Shown here: in pieces, positions 16,719 to 27,099 of the stretch
How positions within the stretch are numbered: position 1 is the first letter of the stretch
Layout of the letters: each line of letters opens with the position of its first letter
Source of the DNA: Holophaga sp.
GTDB lineage: Bacteria; Acidobacteriota; Holophagae; Holophagales; Holophagaceae
Assembly (NCBI GenBank): GCA_016715205.1
Contig: JADKBC010000003.1
Location: 1 to 64,000 of the forward strand
Length of the DNA: 64,000 bases
Reading direction: 5' to 3'
Position numbers and translations under genes: made by a program
Notes under the pieces: model-generated
What the model was told of the DNA's origin: nothing
Database searches by the model: none
Seen by the model: only the letters and a program-made list of their open reading frames with translations

Positions 16719-19700
16719 ATGGGTGAAGGTCGTGCACCGGTCCGGATCATCACAGCCACAGCGCTGTTTGATGGTCATGATGCCGCCATCAACTTGGTGC
16801 GCCGCGTGCTCGTCACCCAGGGGGCCCACGTCATCCACCTGGGGCACAACCGCAGCGTGGCCGAAATCGCCAAGGCTGCCGTTGAAGAAGATGCCCAGGC
16901 CGTGTGCGTATCCTCGTACCAGGGCGGGCACATGGAGTTTTTTGGGTACCTCGCCGAGAGCCTGCGTGGCCTTGGGGCCGCCCACATCAAGGTATTCGGC
17001 GGCGGTGGCGGCGTGATTTTGCCCGAAGAGGCCGAGGCCTTGCATCGCCTAGGCATCGAAAAGATCTACACCCCAGACGATGGCATGCAGCTTGGCGTAG
17101 AAGGCATGATCCAGGACCTCCTGGCCCGAACCCCCCGCCAAAAGGACGCCCTTTCTTCATCGGCTCAACCCACCTGGGGGGAACCCCACGCCCTTTCGGT
17201 CGCCCTCACCGCGGCCCTCGAAGGCCACCAGGCACATACTGGCGAAGCTGTTCGAAGGGTTCCCGTGGTGGGCTTCACGGGCACGGGGGGAGCCGGGAAG
17301 AGTTCCCTCACCGATGAATTGCTCCGCCGCTTGCTGCTGGATTTCCCAACCATCCGGATTGCCATTCTCGCCCTCGATCCCACCCGCAAGAGCTCCGGTG
17401 GCGCGCTCTTGGGGGACCGGCTCCGCATGAATACCGCGGGCGACCCCCGGGTGTTCTTCCGCAGCCTGGCGGCCACTGCGGGCCCCGAAACGATCTCCGC
17501 CGTACGCCGGGGAACTTCGCTATTGGCGCAATGCGGGGCGGATCTGATCCTGGTGGAAACCACAGGCATCGGCCAAGGCGATACGGAAATCACCGAAATG
17601 GCAGATGTGCCGGTCTACGTGATGACCAGTGAATTCGGCGCCGGCACCCAGCTCGAAAAAATCAACATGCTGGATTTCGCGCAACTGGTGGTCATTAACA
17701 AATTCGAGGACAAGCGAGCGGAAGATGCCCTGATGGCCGTGCGCCGCCAGGTGCGCCGAAACAAGCAGGTGCCCTCCCAGGTGCCCGACGATGCGCTTCC
17801 GGTTTACGGAACGGCGGCTGGACACTTCAACGATGCGGGTGTGGATCGCTTCTACCTGGATCTGCTGGACCTTTTGCGCCGGGACCATGGAACGACCTTG
17901 GAATCCCGCCTCCCAGACCCAGGCCCCATGGCCTTTTCCAGCGACCGCAGCAGCCCCATCATTCCCTTCGAGCGGCACGCCTACCTGCAAAACATCGTGA
18001 AGACGGTGCGCGACTACAAGGGCCGCAGCCAGTTGCTCGGCGCCCAAGCCGATCGCCTGCAAGCCCTGACCACGGTCCAAAAGGAAATCGCCAGTGAAGC
18101 CCTGGAAGGCAGGGTTCAAGAAGCTCGCGCCCACTTTGGTGACACCGGCCAGAAACTCCTGGCGGATTGGGACAACCTGCGCAGCGCCTACTCCGGCGAC
18201 ACCTTCACCTACAAAGTGAGGGATCGGGACCATGCCATCCCCCTCACCACCGAATCCCTTTCCGGCATCCCTATCCGCAAGGTGCAGTTGCCGAATACGG
18301 ATCGCTGGGGCGACATCGTACGCTTCCTCCGCCAGGAAAACGTGCCCGGTTCCTTTCCCTACACGGGCGGTGCTTTCCCCTTCCGCCGCTCCGACGAGGA
18401 CCCCAAGCGCCAGTTCGCAGGGGAGGGCGGACCCGAGCGCACCAACCGGCGCTTCCATTTCCTCTGCGAAGGCGAAACCTTCCACCGCCTTTCCACCGCC
18501 TTTGATTCCGTCACCCTCTATGGCGAAGATCCCGATGAGCGCCCCGACATTTTTGGCAAGGTAGGGGAAAGCGGCGTGAGCATCGCCACCTTGGACGACA
18601 TGAAGGCCCTCTACGCTGGGTTTGATCTCTGCGGGCCGAACACATCTGTATCCATGACCATCAATGGCCCCGCCCCTGTGATCCTGGCGATGTACTTCAA
18701 CACGGCAATCGATCAACAGTTGGATCAGTGGAAGGCCGCCACTGGCACCACCGACGTGCCGCCCGAGATCGAAGCCAGAATCCGACGAGATACCCTGCGC
18801 ACCATTCGTGGCACCGTTCAGGCCGATATTCTCAAAGAAGACCAAGCCCAGAACACCTGCATTTTCTCCATCGAGTTCGCCCTGCGAATGATGGGCGATA
18901 TGCAAGCTTTTCTCATCCAGAACCAGATCCGAAACTACTATTCCGTGAGCATTTCCGGCTACCACATTGCGGAGGCCGGGGCGAATCCGGTTACACAATT
19001 GGCTTTCACCCTGGCCAATGGTTTCACCCTGGTGGAGTACTACCTGAGCCGGGGCATGGCCATCGATGACATTGCGACCAATTTGTCCTTCTTTTTCAGC
19101 TCCGGACTGGACCCTGAATACAGCGTGATGGGCCGGGTGGCGCGCCGTATCTGGGCCATCGCCATGCAGGAGCTCTACGGCGCCTCCGAGCGCAGCTGCA
19201 AGCTGAAGTACCACGTGCAGACATCAGGTCGTTCCCTGCACCTGAAGGAAATGAAATTCAATGACATCCGCACCACGCTGCAGGCGCTCACGGCACTCAC
19301 CGACAACTGCAATTCCCTGCACACCAACGCCTACGACGAAGCCCTCACCACGCCCACGGAAGAATCCGTGCGCCTCGCCATGGCCATCCAGCTCATCCTC
19401 ACCAAGGAATTCGGCCTCTATCTCAACGAGAACCTGCTCCAGGGCTCCCACTTCATCCAGAAGCTGACCGACGATGTGGAAGAGGCTGTGCTGGAAGAAT
19501 TCCTTCGCATCAATGGACGCGGTGGCGTGCTGCGGGCCATGGAAACCCAGTACCAGCGCTTCCGCATCCAGGAACAATCCCTGCGCTACGAAACCCGGAA
19601 ACACTCCGGCGAATTGCCCGTGGTGGGCGTGAATACGTACCTGCGGGAGGGTCCAGAGCCCGAGACGCACACGCCCGCGATCAGCCGTGCTTCCGCCGAA

Positions 19701-19907
19701 GAAAAGCGAGCCAGACTGCACAGCCTGCGCGCGTTTCAGGCACGCCACGCTGCCGCAGCCGAGCCCGCCCTGGCGCGGCTGCGCGAGCAGGTCCGCAGTG
19801 GCGGCAACCTCTTCGCGGTGCTGATGGATGCCGTGCGGGTGGCCAGCCTCGGACAGATCACCCAGGTGCTCTACGAAATGGGCGGACGCTATCGTCGGGC
19901 CATGTGA
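16719..19907 (+). CDS. icmF: Fused isobutyryl-CoA mutase IcmF with built-in GTPase chaperone
   Basis: Adenosylcobalamin enzyme that interconverts isobutyryl-CoA and n-butyryl-CoA. The 1062 residues show the IcmF order: B12-binding domain (about 1-145, with DGHDAA and cobalt-ligand His20, then SSYQGGH), MeaB-like G-domain (Walker A GTGGAGKSS at 188-196), then the mutase barrel (about 520-1062). Two substrate-reading positions fit butyryl rather than methylmalonyl: Phe555 in GGAFPF where methylmalonyl-CoA mutase has Tyr, and Gln711 in KEDQAQNT where it has Arg. ATG 16719 has CCGGAGG upstream. It heads the acyl-CoA block. Related fused mutases also act on isovaleryl/pivalyl-CoA, so the exact substrate is inferred. 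Confidence 0.93.
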   Translation: MGEGRAPVRIITATALFDGHDAAINLVRRVLVTQGAHVIHLGHNRSVAEIAKAAVEEDAQAVCVSSYQGGHMEFFGYLAESLRGLGAAHIKVFGGGGGVILPEEAEALHRLGIEKIYTPDDGMQLGVEGMIQDLLARTPRQKDALSSSAQPTWGEPHALSVALTAALEGHQAHTGEAVRRVPVVGFTGTGGAGKSSLTDELLRRLLLDFPTIRIAILALDPTRKSSGGALLGDRLRMNTAGDPRVFFRSLAATAGPETISAVRRGTSLLAQCGADLILVETTGIGQGDTEITEMADVPVYVMTSEFGAGTQLEKINMLDFAQLVVINKFEDKRAEDALMAVRRQVRRNKQVPSQVPDDALPVYGTAAGHFNDAGVDRFYLDLLDLLRRDHGTTLESRLPDPGPMAFSSDRSSPIIPFERHAYLQNIVKTVRDYKGRSQLLGAQADRLQALTTVQKEIASEALEGRVQEARAHFGDTGQKLLADWDNLRSAYSGDTFTYKVRDRDHAIPLTTESLSGIPIRKVQLPNTDRWGDIVRFLRQENVPGSFPYTGGAFPFRRSDEDPKRQFAGEGGPERTNRRFHFLCEGETFHRLSTAFDSVTLYGEDPDERPDIFGKVGESGVSIATLDDMKALYAGFDLCGPNTSVSMTINGPAPVILAMYFNTAIDQQLDQWKAATGTTDVPPEIEARIRRDTLRTIRGTVQADILKEDQAQNTCIFSIEFALRMMGDMQAFLIQNQIRNYYSVSISGYHIAEAGANPVTQLAFTLANGFTLVEYYLSRGMAIDDIATNLSFFFSSGLDPEYSVMGRVARRIWAIAMQELYGASERSCKLKYHVQTSGRSLHLKEMKFNDIRTTLQALTALTDNCNSLHTNAYDEALTTPTEESVRLAMAIQLILTKEFGLYLNENLLQGSHFIQKLTDDVEEAVLEEFLRINGRGGVLRAMETQYQRFRIQEQSLRYETRKHSGELPVVGVNTYLREGPEPETHTPAISRASAEEKRARLHSLRAFQARHAAAAEPALARLREQVRSGGNLFAVLMDAVRVASLGQITQVLYEMGGRYRRAM

Positions 19908-20021
19908 TCGCGGTTTTTTTATCGATTGAAAGTGCTGTCATTCCACGGTTGTTCGATCAACACTCTTTCACCGCCAGCCATTCGATATTCACATTCACAA
20001 CCTTTCAGACCGGGAGCCTCC

Positions 20022-21161
20022 ATGTCCGAACCGCTAACCCTCCTGAACGAAGAAGAACAGGCCTTCCGTGACATGGTGGCCGATTTCGCCAAGAACGAAA
20101 TCGAGCCTCTCAAAATGGCCATGGACGAGGCCCAGGAGATGCGGCCCGACCTGATCAAGAAATTCTTCGAACTCGACATCATGGGCATCGAAGTGCCCGA
20201 AGCCTACGGCGGCATCGGTTCCACCTTCTTCAACGCGATCCTGGTCATCGAAGAACTCTCGAAGGTCGATCCCTCCGTGGGCGTGCTGGTGGATGTACAG
20301 AACACCCTGGTGGCCAACTGCATCCTGCGCTGGGGCAATGAGGCCCAGAAAGTGAAATACCTGACCCAGCTCTGCAAATCCAAGGTCGGCGCCTACGCCC
20401 TTTCGGAATCCGATTCGGGTTCCGATGCCTTCGCGCTCAAATGCCGGGCAGTGGCCACGGACGATGGCTTCGTGCTCAACGGCGCCAAGCTCTGGATCAC
20501 CAGCGCCCAGCAGGCTGAGATTTTTGTGGTCTTTGCGACTGTCAATCCCGAAGCTGGCTACAAGGGCATCACGGCCTTCCTCGTGGACCGCGATACCCCT
20601 GGCTTCACGGTGGGCAAGAAGGAAAACAAGCTGGGTATCCGCGCCAGTTCTACCTGCGAACTTTCCTTCGTGGATGTGAAACTGGGCCGGGAGCAGGTGC
20701 TGGGCGAGGTCGGCAAGGGCTACAAGGTGGCCATTGAAACCCTCAACGAAGGCCGCATCGGTATCGCCGCCCAGATGGTGGGCCTGGCGGAAGGGGCCCT
20801 GGCCCATGCCCTGGCCTACACCAAGGAGCGCAAGCAGTTCGGCCAACCCATTTTCAATTTCCAGGCCATTCAGATCCGCCTTGCCGAAATGGCCAGCCGC
20901 ATCGAAGCCGCCCGTTTGATGACCTACAACGCCGCACGTCTCAAGGACGCCGGCCAGCCCTTCATCAAGGAAGCCGCCATGGCGAAGTACTTCACCAGCG
21001 ATGTGGCTGAATGGGTGGCCAGTGAATCGCTGGAACTCTTCGGCGGCTATGGCTTCACCAAGGATTACCCCGCCGAGAAGTACTTCCGCGATTCCAAGAT
21101 CGGCAAGATTTACGAAGGAACCACCTTCATGCAATTGCAGACCATCGCCAAGATGCTATAG
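20022..21161 (+). CDS. Acyl-CoA dehydrogenase, short/branched-chain type
   Basis: FAD enzyme that makes the alpha-beta double bond in acyl-CoAs and passes electrons to ETF. 379 residues, the usual length. FAD/substrate motifs YALSESDSGSDAFAL and LWITSAQQAEIF are present; the catalytic base is Glu365 in KIYEGTTF, the position used by short-chain and butyryl-CoA dehydrogenases; LFGGYGFTKDYPAEKYFRD is the conserved C-terminal signature. Start ATG 20022 has GGGAG upstream. Following icmF by 114 bases, it fits oxidation of butyryl- or isobutyryl-CoA. Confidence 0.93.
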   Translation: MSEPLTLLNEEEQAFRDMVADFAKNEIEPLKMAMDEAQEMRPDLIKKFFELDIMGIEVPEAYGGIGSTFFNAILVIEELSKVDPSVGVLVDVQNTLVANCILRWGNEAQKVKYLTQLCKSKVGAYALSESDSGSDAFALKCRAVATDDGFVLNGAKLWITSAQQAEIFVVFATVNPEAGYKGITAFLVDRDTPGFTVGKKENKLGIRASSTCELSFVDVKLGREQVLGEVGKGYKVAIETLNEGRIGIAAQMVGLAEGALAHALAYTKERKQFGQPIFNFQAIQIRLAEMASRIEAARLMTYNAARLKDAGQPFIKEAAMAKYFTSDVAEWVASESLELFGGYGFTKDYPAEKYFRDSKIGKIYEGTTFMQLQTIAKML

Positions 21162-21179
21162 CCCCACCGGAGATTCTTG

Positions 21180-22736
<1,557 letters not shown>

Positions 22737-22748
22737 AGACACTGATTC

Positions 22749-22875
22749 ACCGCCAAGACGCCAAGAAAAGCAAAAAGGCTGAAATGAAAAATAGATTCAG
22801 GTTTGCCCCATCCCGCGAACTTCAGGTTCCCCTTGGATTCTTTTTCACTTCTTGGCGCCTTGGCGTCTTGGCGGT
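22749..22875. repeat. Long imperfect palindrome built of about 8-base words
   Basis: A 17-bp perfect inverted repeat (22749-22765 with 22859-22875; core ccgccaagacgccaag) encloses 93 bases. The arms are themselves repeats of words such as gccaagac, and the right arm has an extra partial copy (cttggcgcc). It fills the pccB-accC gap. Similar structures with different words lie at 35221-35318 and 55011-55074. No ORF is inside it. Confidence 0.75.
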
Positions 22876-22911
22876 TATTTCTTTTCTCCCCCCTTTCGAG
22901 AGGGTTAGCTG

Positions 22912-24414
22912 ATGTTCAAAAAAATCCTCATCGCCAACCGGGGTGAAATCGCCATTCGCGTGCACCGTGCCTGTTGCGAACTGGGCATTCCCACCGTGGC
23001 CATTTTCTCCGAAGCCGATCGCGCTGCCCTGCATGTGCGGGTCTGTGATGAAGCCTTCTGCGTGGGGCCGGCCCCCAGTCGGAAGTCCTACCTCAACATG
23101 GATCGAATTCTGGAAGTGGCCCAGCAGTGCGGTGTGGACGCCATCCATCCGGGCTACGGTTTTCTTTCTGAAAATGCTGAATTCGCAGAGCGCTGCGCGG
23201 CCCTTGGCATCACCTTCATCGGACCCAACACCAAGGCGATCCGTGTCATGGGCAACAAGACCACCTCTCGCGTGGCCGTGGCCGAAATGAATGTGCCCCT
23301 GGTACCAGGCATGAAGGAAAACCTTCGAGACGAAGCCCATGCCATGGAATGGGCCGAGCGCATCGGCCTGCCCTTGATGATGAAGGCCGCGGCAGGCGGC
23401 GGCGGCAAGGGTATGCGCATGATTACCCGCATGGAAGATGTGCCCGCAGCCTTCCGCGCAGCCCGTTCCGAAGGGCTCGATTCCTTTGGGGATGCTTCGG
23501 TCTACCTCGAACGCTATGTGGAAAGCCCCCGCCACATCGAGATTCAAGTGCTGGGTGACAAGCACGGCAACATCATCTACTTCCCTGAACGCGAATGCTC
23601 CATCCAGCGGCGCCACCAGAAGGTGATCGAGGAAGCGCCCTCCACCATCGTGGATGAAGACATGCGCCGGGCCATGGGCGAGGCCGCTGTGAAGGCGGCG
23701 CGCTCCGTGGGCTACGATTCCGCGGGCACGGTGGAATTCATCGTATCGGGCAAGACCCGGGAGTTCTTCTTCCTGGAAATGAACACCCGCCTGCAGGTGG
23801 AACATCCCATCACCGAAATGATCACGGGGGTGGATCTCTGCAAGGAGATGATCAAATCCGCCGCCGGGGATCCCCTGCCCTTCACCCAGGAGGACATCAG
23901 CCTCTACGGTCACGCCATCGAATGCCGCATCTATGCCGAGGATCCCGATAACAACTTCCTGCCCACCCCGGGCAAGATCATTGGCCTGCGCGTACCTGGC
24001 GGCCCTTGGGTGCGTGACGAATCCGGCATGTATGAGGGCCTGGATGTGCCCATTCACTACGATCCGATGCTCTCCAAGCTGGTGGTATGGGGCAGCACCC
24101 GGGAGCGCGCCATCACCCGCATGCTCCGTGCCCTCGGCGAGTACGCCGTGAAGGGCATCAAGACCACCATTTCGTTCCACGCCCGAGTGATCGGCAGCGA
24201 AGCCTTTGCCAAGGGTGACTTTGACACCCACTACATCGACAATCATTTCCGCCCCGCCGATGCGGCCCGGCCCATGCCCCACGAGGATGTGGCGCTGCTT
24301 TCAGCAGCCATCCAGGCCTATCGGCGTGACAAGGAACGCGCCCAGCACTTGCTGGGCGGACACCCGGATGGCCAGGAACATTCCGCCTGGAAATCCAGTG
24401 GCCGCGTGCGATAG
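22912..24414 (+). CDS. Biotin carboxylase subunit of acyl-CoA carboxylase
   Basis: Carboxylates the biotin of the carrier protein with ATP and bicarbonate. 500 residues, the AccC/PccA N-terminal length, starting MFKKILIANRGEIAIRVHRAC. The ATP-grasp glycine loop KAAAGGGGKGMRM, ERECSIQRRHQKVIEEAPS and the catalytic EMNTRLQVEHPITEM are all present. Biotin and linker domains are absent and encoded by the next gene nine bases downstream. The C-terminal ~45 residues are poorly conserved. AGAGGG precedes the ATG at a short distance. Confidence 0.94.
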   Translation: MFKKILIANRGEIAIRVHRACCELGIPTVAIFSEADRAALHVRVCDEAFCVGPAPSRKSYLNMDRILEVAQQCGVDAIHPGYGFLSENAEFAERCAALGITFIGPNTKAIRVMGNKTTSRVAVAEMNVPLVPGMKENLRDEAHAMEWAERIGLPLMMKAAAGGGGKGMRMITRMEDVPAAFRAARSEGLDSFGDASVYLERYVESPRHIEIQVLGDKHGNIIYFPERECSIQRRHQKVIEEAPSTIVDEDMRRAMGEAAVKAARSVGYDSAGTVEFIVSGKTREFFFLEMNTRLQVEHPITEMITGVDLCKEMIKSAAGDPLPFTQEDISLYGHAIECRIYAEDPDNNFLPTPGKIIGLRVPGGPWVRDESGMYEGLDVPIHYDPMLSKLVVWGSTRERAITRMLRALGEYAVKGIKTTISFHARVIGSEAFAKGDFDTHYIDNHFRPADAARPMPHEDVALLSAAIQAYRRDKERAQHLLGGHPDGQEHSAWKSSGRVR

Positions 24415-24422
24415 GAGCAACC

Positions 24423-24941
24423 ATGACGTACATCGCCACCTACCGGGGCCAGATCACCAAGATCCAGGTGCAAGAATCCGAAGCGGGCAATTTCCGTGTG
24501 ACCCTCGGTAACCGCGACTATGTCGTGGATTTCCTGGAACCCCAAAAGAACATTCTCTCGCTGATCATCGATGGCAAATCCTATGAAGTCGATGTGGATG
24601 CCGCTGCCAACAGTGATGATTTCGGCGTAATGATCAAGGGCGATCATTACGAGATCGAAGTGGTGGAAGAGCGCAAGAAGAAGCTGGCCATGAAACTTGC
24701 AGCGGGCGCTTCCGGCCGCCAGGATCTCAAGTCCCCCATGGCTGGGAATGTGCGCGCTGTCCTGGTTCAGGTCGGCGAGCACGTGGCTGCGGGTCAAGTG
24801 CTGCTCATCCTCGAAGCCATGAAAATGCAGAACGAAATCAAGTCACCCATCGCTGGCATCCTTGGCTCCATCACCGCCCGGGAAGGCGTTACCGTGTCCA
24901 TGGGCGATCCCTTGTGTGTGGTAGAACCCATTCCCGACTGA
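24423..24941 (+). CDS. Biotin carboxyl carrier protein of acyl-CoA carboxylase
   Basis: A 172-residue carrier. The C-terminal biotinyl domain (about 100-170) carries the biotinylation site EAMKM with Lys134, preceded by KSPMAGNVRAVLVQVGEHV. The N-terminal part resembles the BT (linker) domain that docks the carboxylase and carboxyltransferase in PccA-type enzymes. ATG 24423 follows ATAGGAGCAACC. Together with the two neighbouring genes it makes a complete three-part acyl-CoA carboxylase, equal to a split PccA plus PccB. Confidence 0.92.
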   Translation: MTYIATYRGQITKIQVQESEAGNFRVTLGNRDYVVDFLEPQKNILSLIIDGKSYEVDVDAAANSDDFGVMIKGDHYEIEVVEERKKKLAMKLAAGASGRQDLKSPMAGNVRAVLVQVGEHVAAGQVLLILEAMKMQNEIKSPIAGILGSITAREGVTVSMGDPLCVVEPIPD

Positions 24942-24950
24942 GAGGCGACC

Positions 24951-25730
24951 ATGGAAAACAGCACCGTCAAGCTCGAACGACAGGATGGCATCGCCATCGT
25001 TACGTTGGATCGTCCAGAGGCCCTCAACGCCCTGAGCCTGAAGGTCTTCAACGACCTTGAGGCGGCGTTCCTGGAATTGGCCCGGGACCCCTCGCTGCGG
25101 GCAGTGATTCTAACGGGGGCCGGGAAGGCCTTCGTGGCCGGTGCTGATATCAAGGAAATGGCCGATTTCGGTCCCATCCAGGCCCGGGCCTTCGCCCGAC
25201 GGGGACAATCCGTGATGCGGCTCATCGAATCCTTTCCCCATCCGGTGATCGCTGCCGTCAATGGGTTTGCGCTGGGTGGCGGCTGCGAATTGGCCATGGC
25301 CTGCGACTTCCGCATCGCCAGTGAAAATGCCAAAGCGGGTCAGCCTGAAGTGAACCTGGGGGTAACGCCCGGGTTCGGCGGCACCCAGCGGCTGGCGCGC
25401 CTGGTTGGGCGTTCTCTGGCCAAGTATTTGCTCTTCACCGGGGAAATTCTCTCCGCCGAACGCGCACTCCAGATCGGTCTCTTTGATGAGGTGGTGGCCC
25501 CTGAGCAGGTGCTGCCGAGGTGCCTGGAGATTGCCCAAACCATTGCCAGCAAGGGTCCCGTGGCCGTGTCCTATTGCAAGCACGCCGTGAACATCGGTGT
25601 GGAGGCCACCCTCGCCCAGGGCCAGGATTTCGAAGCGGAACTCTTCGCGCAGACCTTCGCCACCGGCGACCAAAAGGAAGGCATGGCGGCCTTCATCCTG
25701 AAACGCCCCGCCACCTTCAAGGGCATTTGA
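24951..25730 (+). CDS. Enoyl-CoA hydratase (crotonase family)
   Basis: Hydrates trans-2-enoyl-CoA to 3-hydroxyacyl-CoA. 259 residues; the two catalytic glutamates are in place, Glu113 (GFALGGGCELAMACD) and Glu133 (GQPEVNLGVTPGFGGTQRL), and the oxyanion segment is AGKAFVAGADIKEM. It matches short-chain crotonase rather than a carboxylating or isomerase branch. It starts nine bases after the biotin carrier gene with GAGGCG upstream, and leads into the dehydrogenase gene. Confidence 0.94.
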   Translation: MENSTVKLERQDGIAIVTLDRPEALNALSLKVFNDLEAAFLELARDPSLRAVILTGAGKAFVAGADIKEMADFGPIQARAFARRGQSVMRLIESFPHPVIAAVNGFALGGGCELAMACDFRIASENAKAGQPEVNLGVTPGFGGTQRLARLVGRSLAKYLLFTGEILSAERALQIGLFDEVVAPEQVLPRCLEIAQTIASKGPVAVSYCKHAVNIGVEATLAQGQDFEAELFAQTFATGDQKEGMAAFILKRPATFKGI

Positions 25731-25756
25731 ACTCAACCCATCACAAGGAGACCCAC

Positions 25757-27088
25757 ATGGACCTGAATACACGGCTCCAGAACGTGACGGTCATTGGCGC
25801 TGCGGGCAAGATGGGCAGCGGCATTTCGCTGCTGTTGGCCCTGGAAATTGCCTATCGCGCCCTCGAGCACAAGGATCGAACCTATCTTTTGAACCTCGTG
25901 GATGTGAACGATGGCGCCCTCCTGGGGCTGCTCCGCTACTTGCGCGAACAGGCCGTGAAGGACGCCGAAAAACAGATGAGTCGAATTCGCCGCCTTTATG
26001 CGGATCGGGAAGATCTGGTAGAGAACGGTGAAATGATCCAGGCCTTTGCCGATGAAGTGCTTCAGCACGTGCGCACGGGCAAGACCATGACCCTGGCCCA
26101 GGATTCCACCCTGGTCTTCGAGGCTGCCTTCGAAAAGGAAGAACTGAAAGTCGGCATCTACAAAGAGTTGGCGGCCATCTGTCCCCGAGACATGTATATC
26201 CTTACCAACACCTCGTCGATCCCACTGCATGTGCTTGCGGACGCCTCGGGCATGCTGGGCCGCGTCATCGGGTATCACTTCTACAATCCTCCGGCGGTGC
26301 AAAAATTGTTGGAGGTCATCACGCCCGATGTCTGCGATTCGGAACTGCAGCAGCTCGCCGCCGAGTTGGCCAAGGTGCTGCGGAAGACGGTGGTTCCATC
26401 CAATGACATCGCCGGCTTCATCGGCAACGGCCACTTCATGCGCGACGGCCTGCACGGCATCCGGGAAGTGGAGCGGCTGGCCCAGGAACATGGTTTCGTG
26501 AAGGCTGTGTTCTTCGTGAACAAGACTTCCCGGGAATGGCTGTTGCGACCCATGGGCATCTTCCAGCTCATCGATTACGTGGGCGTGGACGTTTTCCAGC
26601 TCATCCTGCGGGTGATGGAAAAGTACCTAAACGATGGCCTCCACAGCCCGCTCATTGATCGCTATCTGGAACTTGGCATCAAGGGTGGCCAAACCTCCTC
26701 GGGTACCCAAAAGGATGGCTTCCTGAAATACGACAAGGGCGCCATCGTGGGCATCTACGATCCAGAAAAACAGGAATACGTGATGATGGATGGCACCTGG
26801 AACAAGGAGGCCGACACCCAGCTTGGGGCCCATCCCGACCCCACGCTGTCCTGGAAATCCCTCCAGGGTGACCCCCACCTCGATGCCAAGCTGCGCCGCT
26901 ATTTCGGCAGCTTCGGCGCCAACCCGACCTTCGGGGTCCAACTGGCCACAGATTACTTCCGAGTCACCCGTGAGGCGTCCTTGCGCCTGGTTGCCGACGG
27001 CGTAGCCCATAGCGCCGAGGATGTGAACAAGGTGCTTACGCTTGGCTTCTTCCACCTCTACGGCCCCATCAACGATTACCTGGATTGA
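25757..27088 (+). CDS. 3-hydroxyacyl-CoA dehydrogenase
   Basis: NAD-dependent oxidation of 3-hydroxyacyl-CoA to 3-ketoacyl-CoA. 443 residues, longer than the ~285 of the simple bacterial enzyme. The Rossmann motif GAAGKMGSG lies near residues 13-21; the catalytic dyad region is GYHFYNPPAVQKLLEVI with the His; the C-terminal dimer domain follows, then an extra ~120 residues. AAGGAG lies upstream of ATG 25757. Between hydratase and thiolase genes, it completes a beta-oxidation set. Confidence 0.88.
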   Translation: MDLNTRLQNVTVIGAAGKMGSGISLLLALEIAYRALEHKDRTYLLNLVDVNDGALLGLLRYLREQAVKDAEKQMSRIRRLYADREDLVENGEMIQAFADEVLQHVRTGKTMTLAQDSTLVFEAAFEKEELKVGIYKELAAICPRDMYILTNTSSIPLHVLADASGMLGRVIGYHFYNPPAVQKLLEVITPDVCDSELQQLAAELAKVLRKTVVPSNDIAGFIGNGHFMRDGLHGIREVERLAQEHGFVKAVFFVNKTSREWLLRPMGIFQLIDYVGVDVFQLILRVMEKYLNDGLHSPLIDRYLELGIKGGQTSSGTQKDGFLKYDKGAIVGIYDPEKQEYVMMDGTWNKEADTQLGAHPDPTLSWKSLQGDPHLDAKLRRYFGSFGANPTFGVQLATDYFRVTREASLRLVADGVAHSAEDVNKVLTLGFFHLYGPINDYLD

Positions 27089-27099
27089 GGGACACGACC

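Noticed and set aside
17520..19214. A 564-codon minus-strand frame inside icmF.
   Set aside because: Antisense shadow of the mutase gene.
22822..24282. A 486-codon minus-strand frame opposite the biotin carboxylase gene.
   Set aside because: Antisense shadow; His-rich product with no ribosome site and no family pattern.
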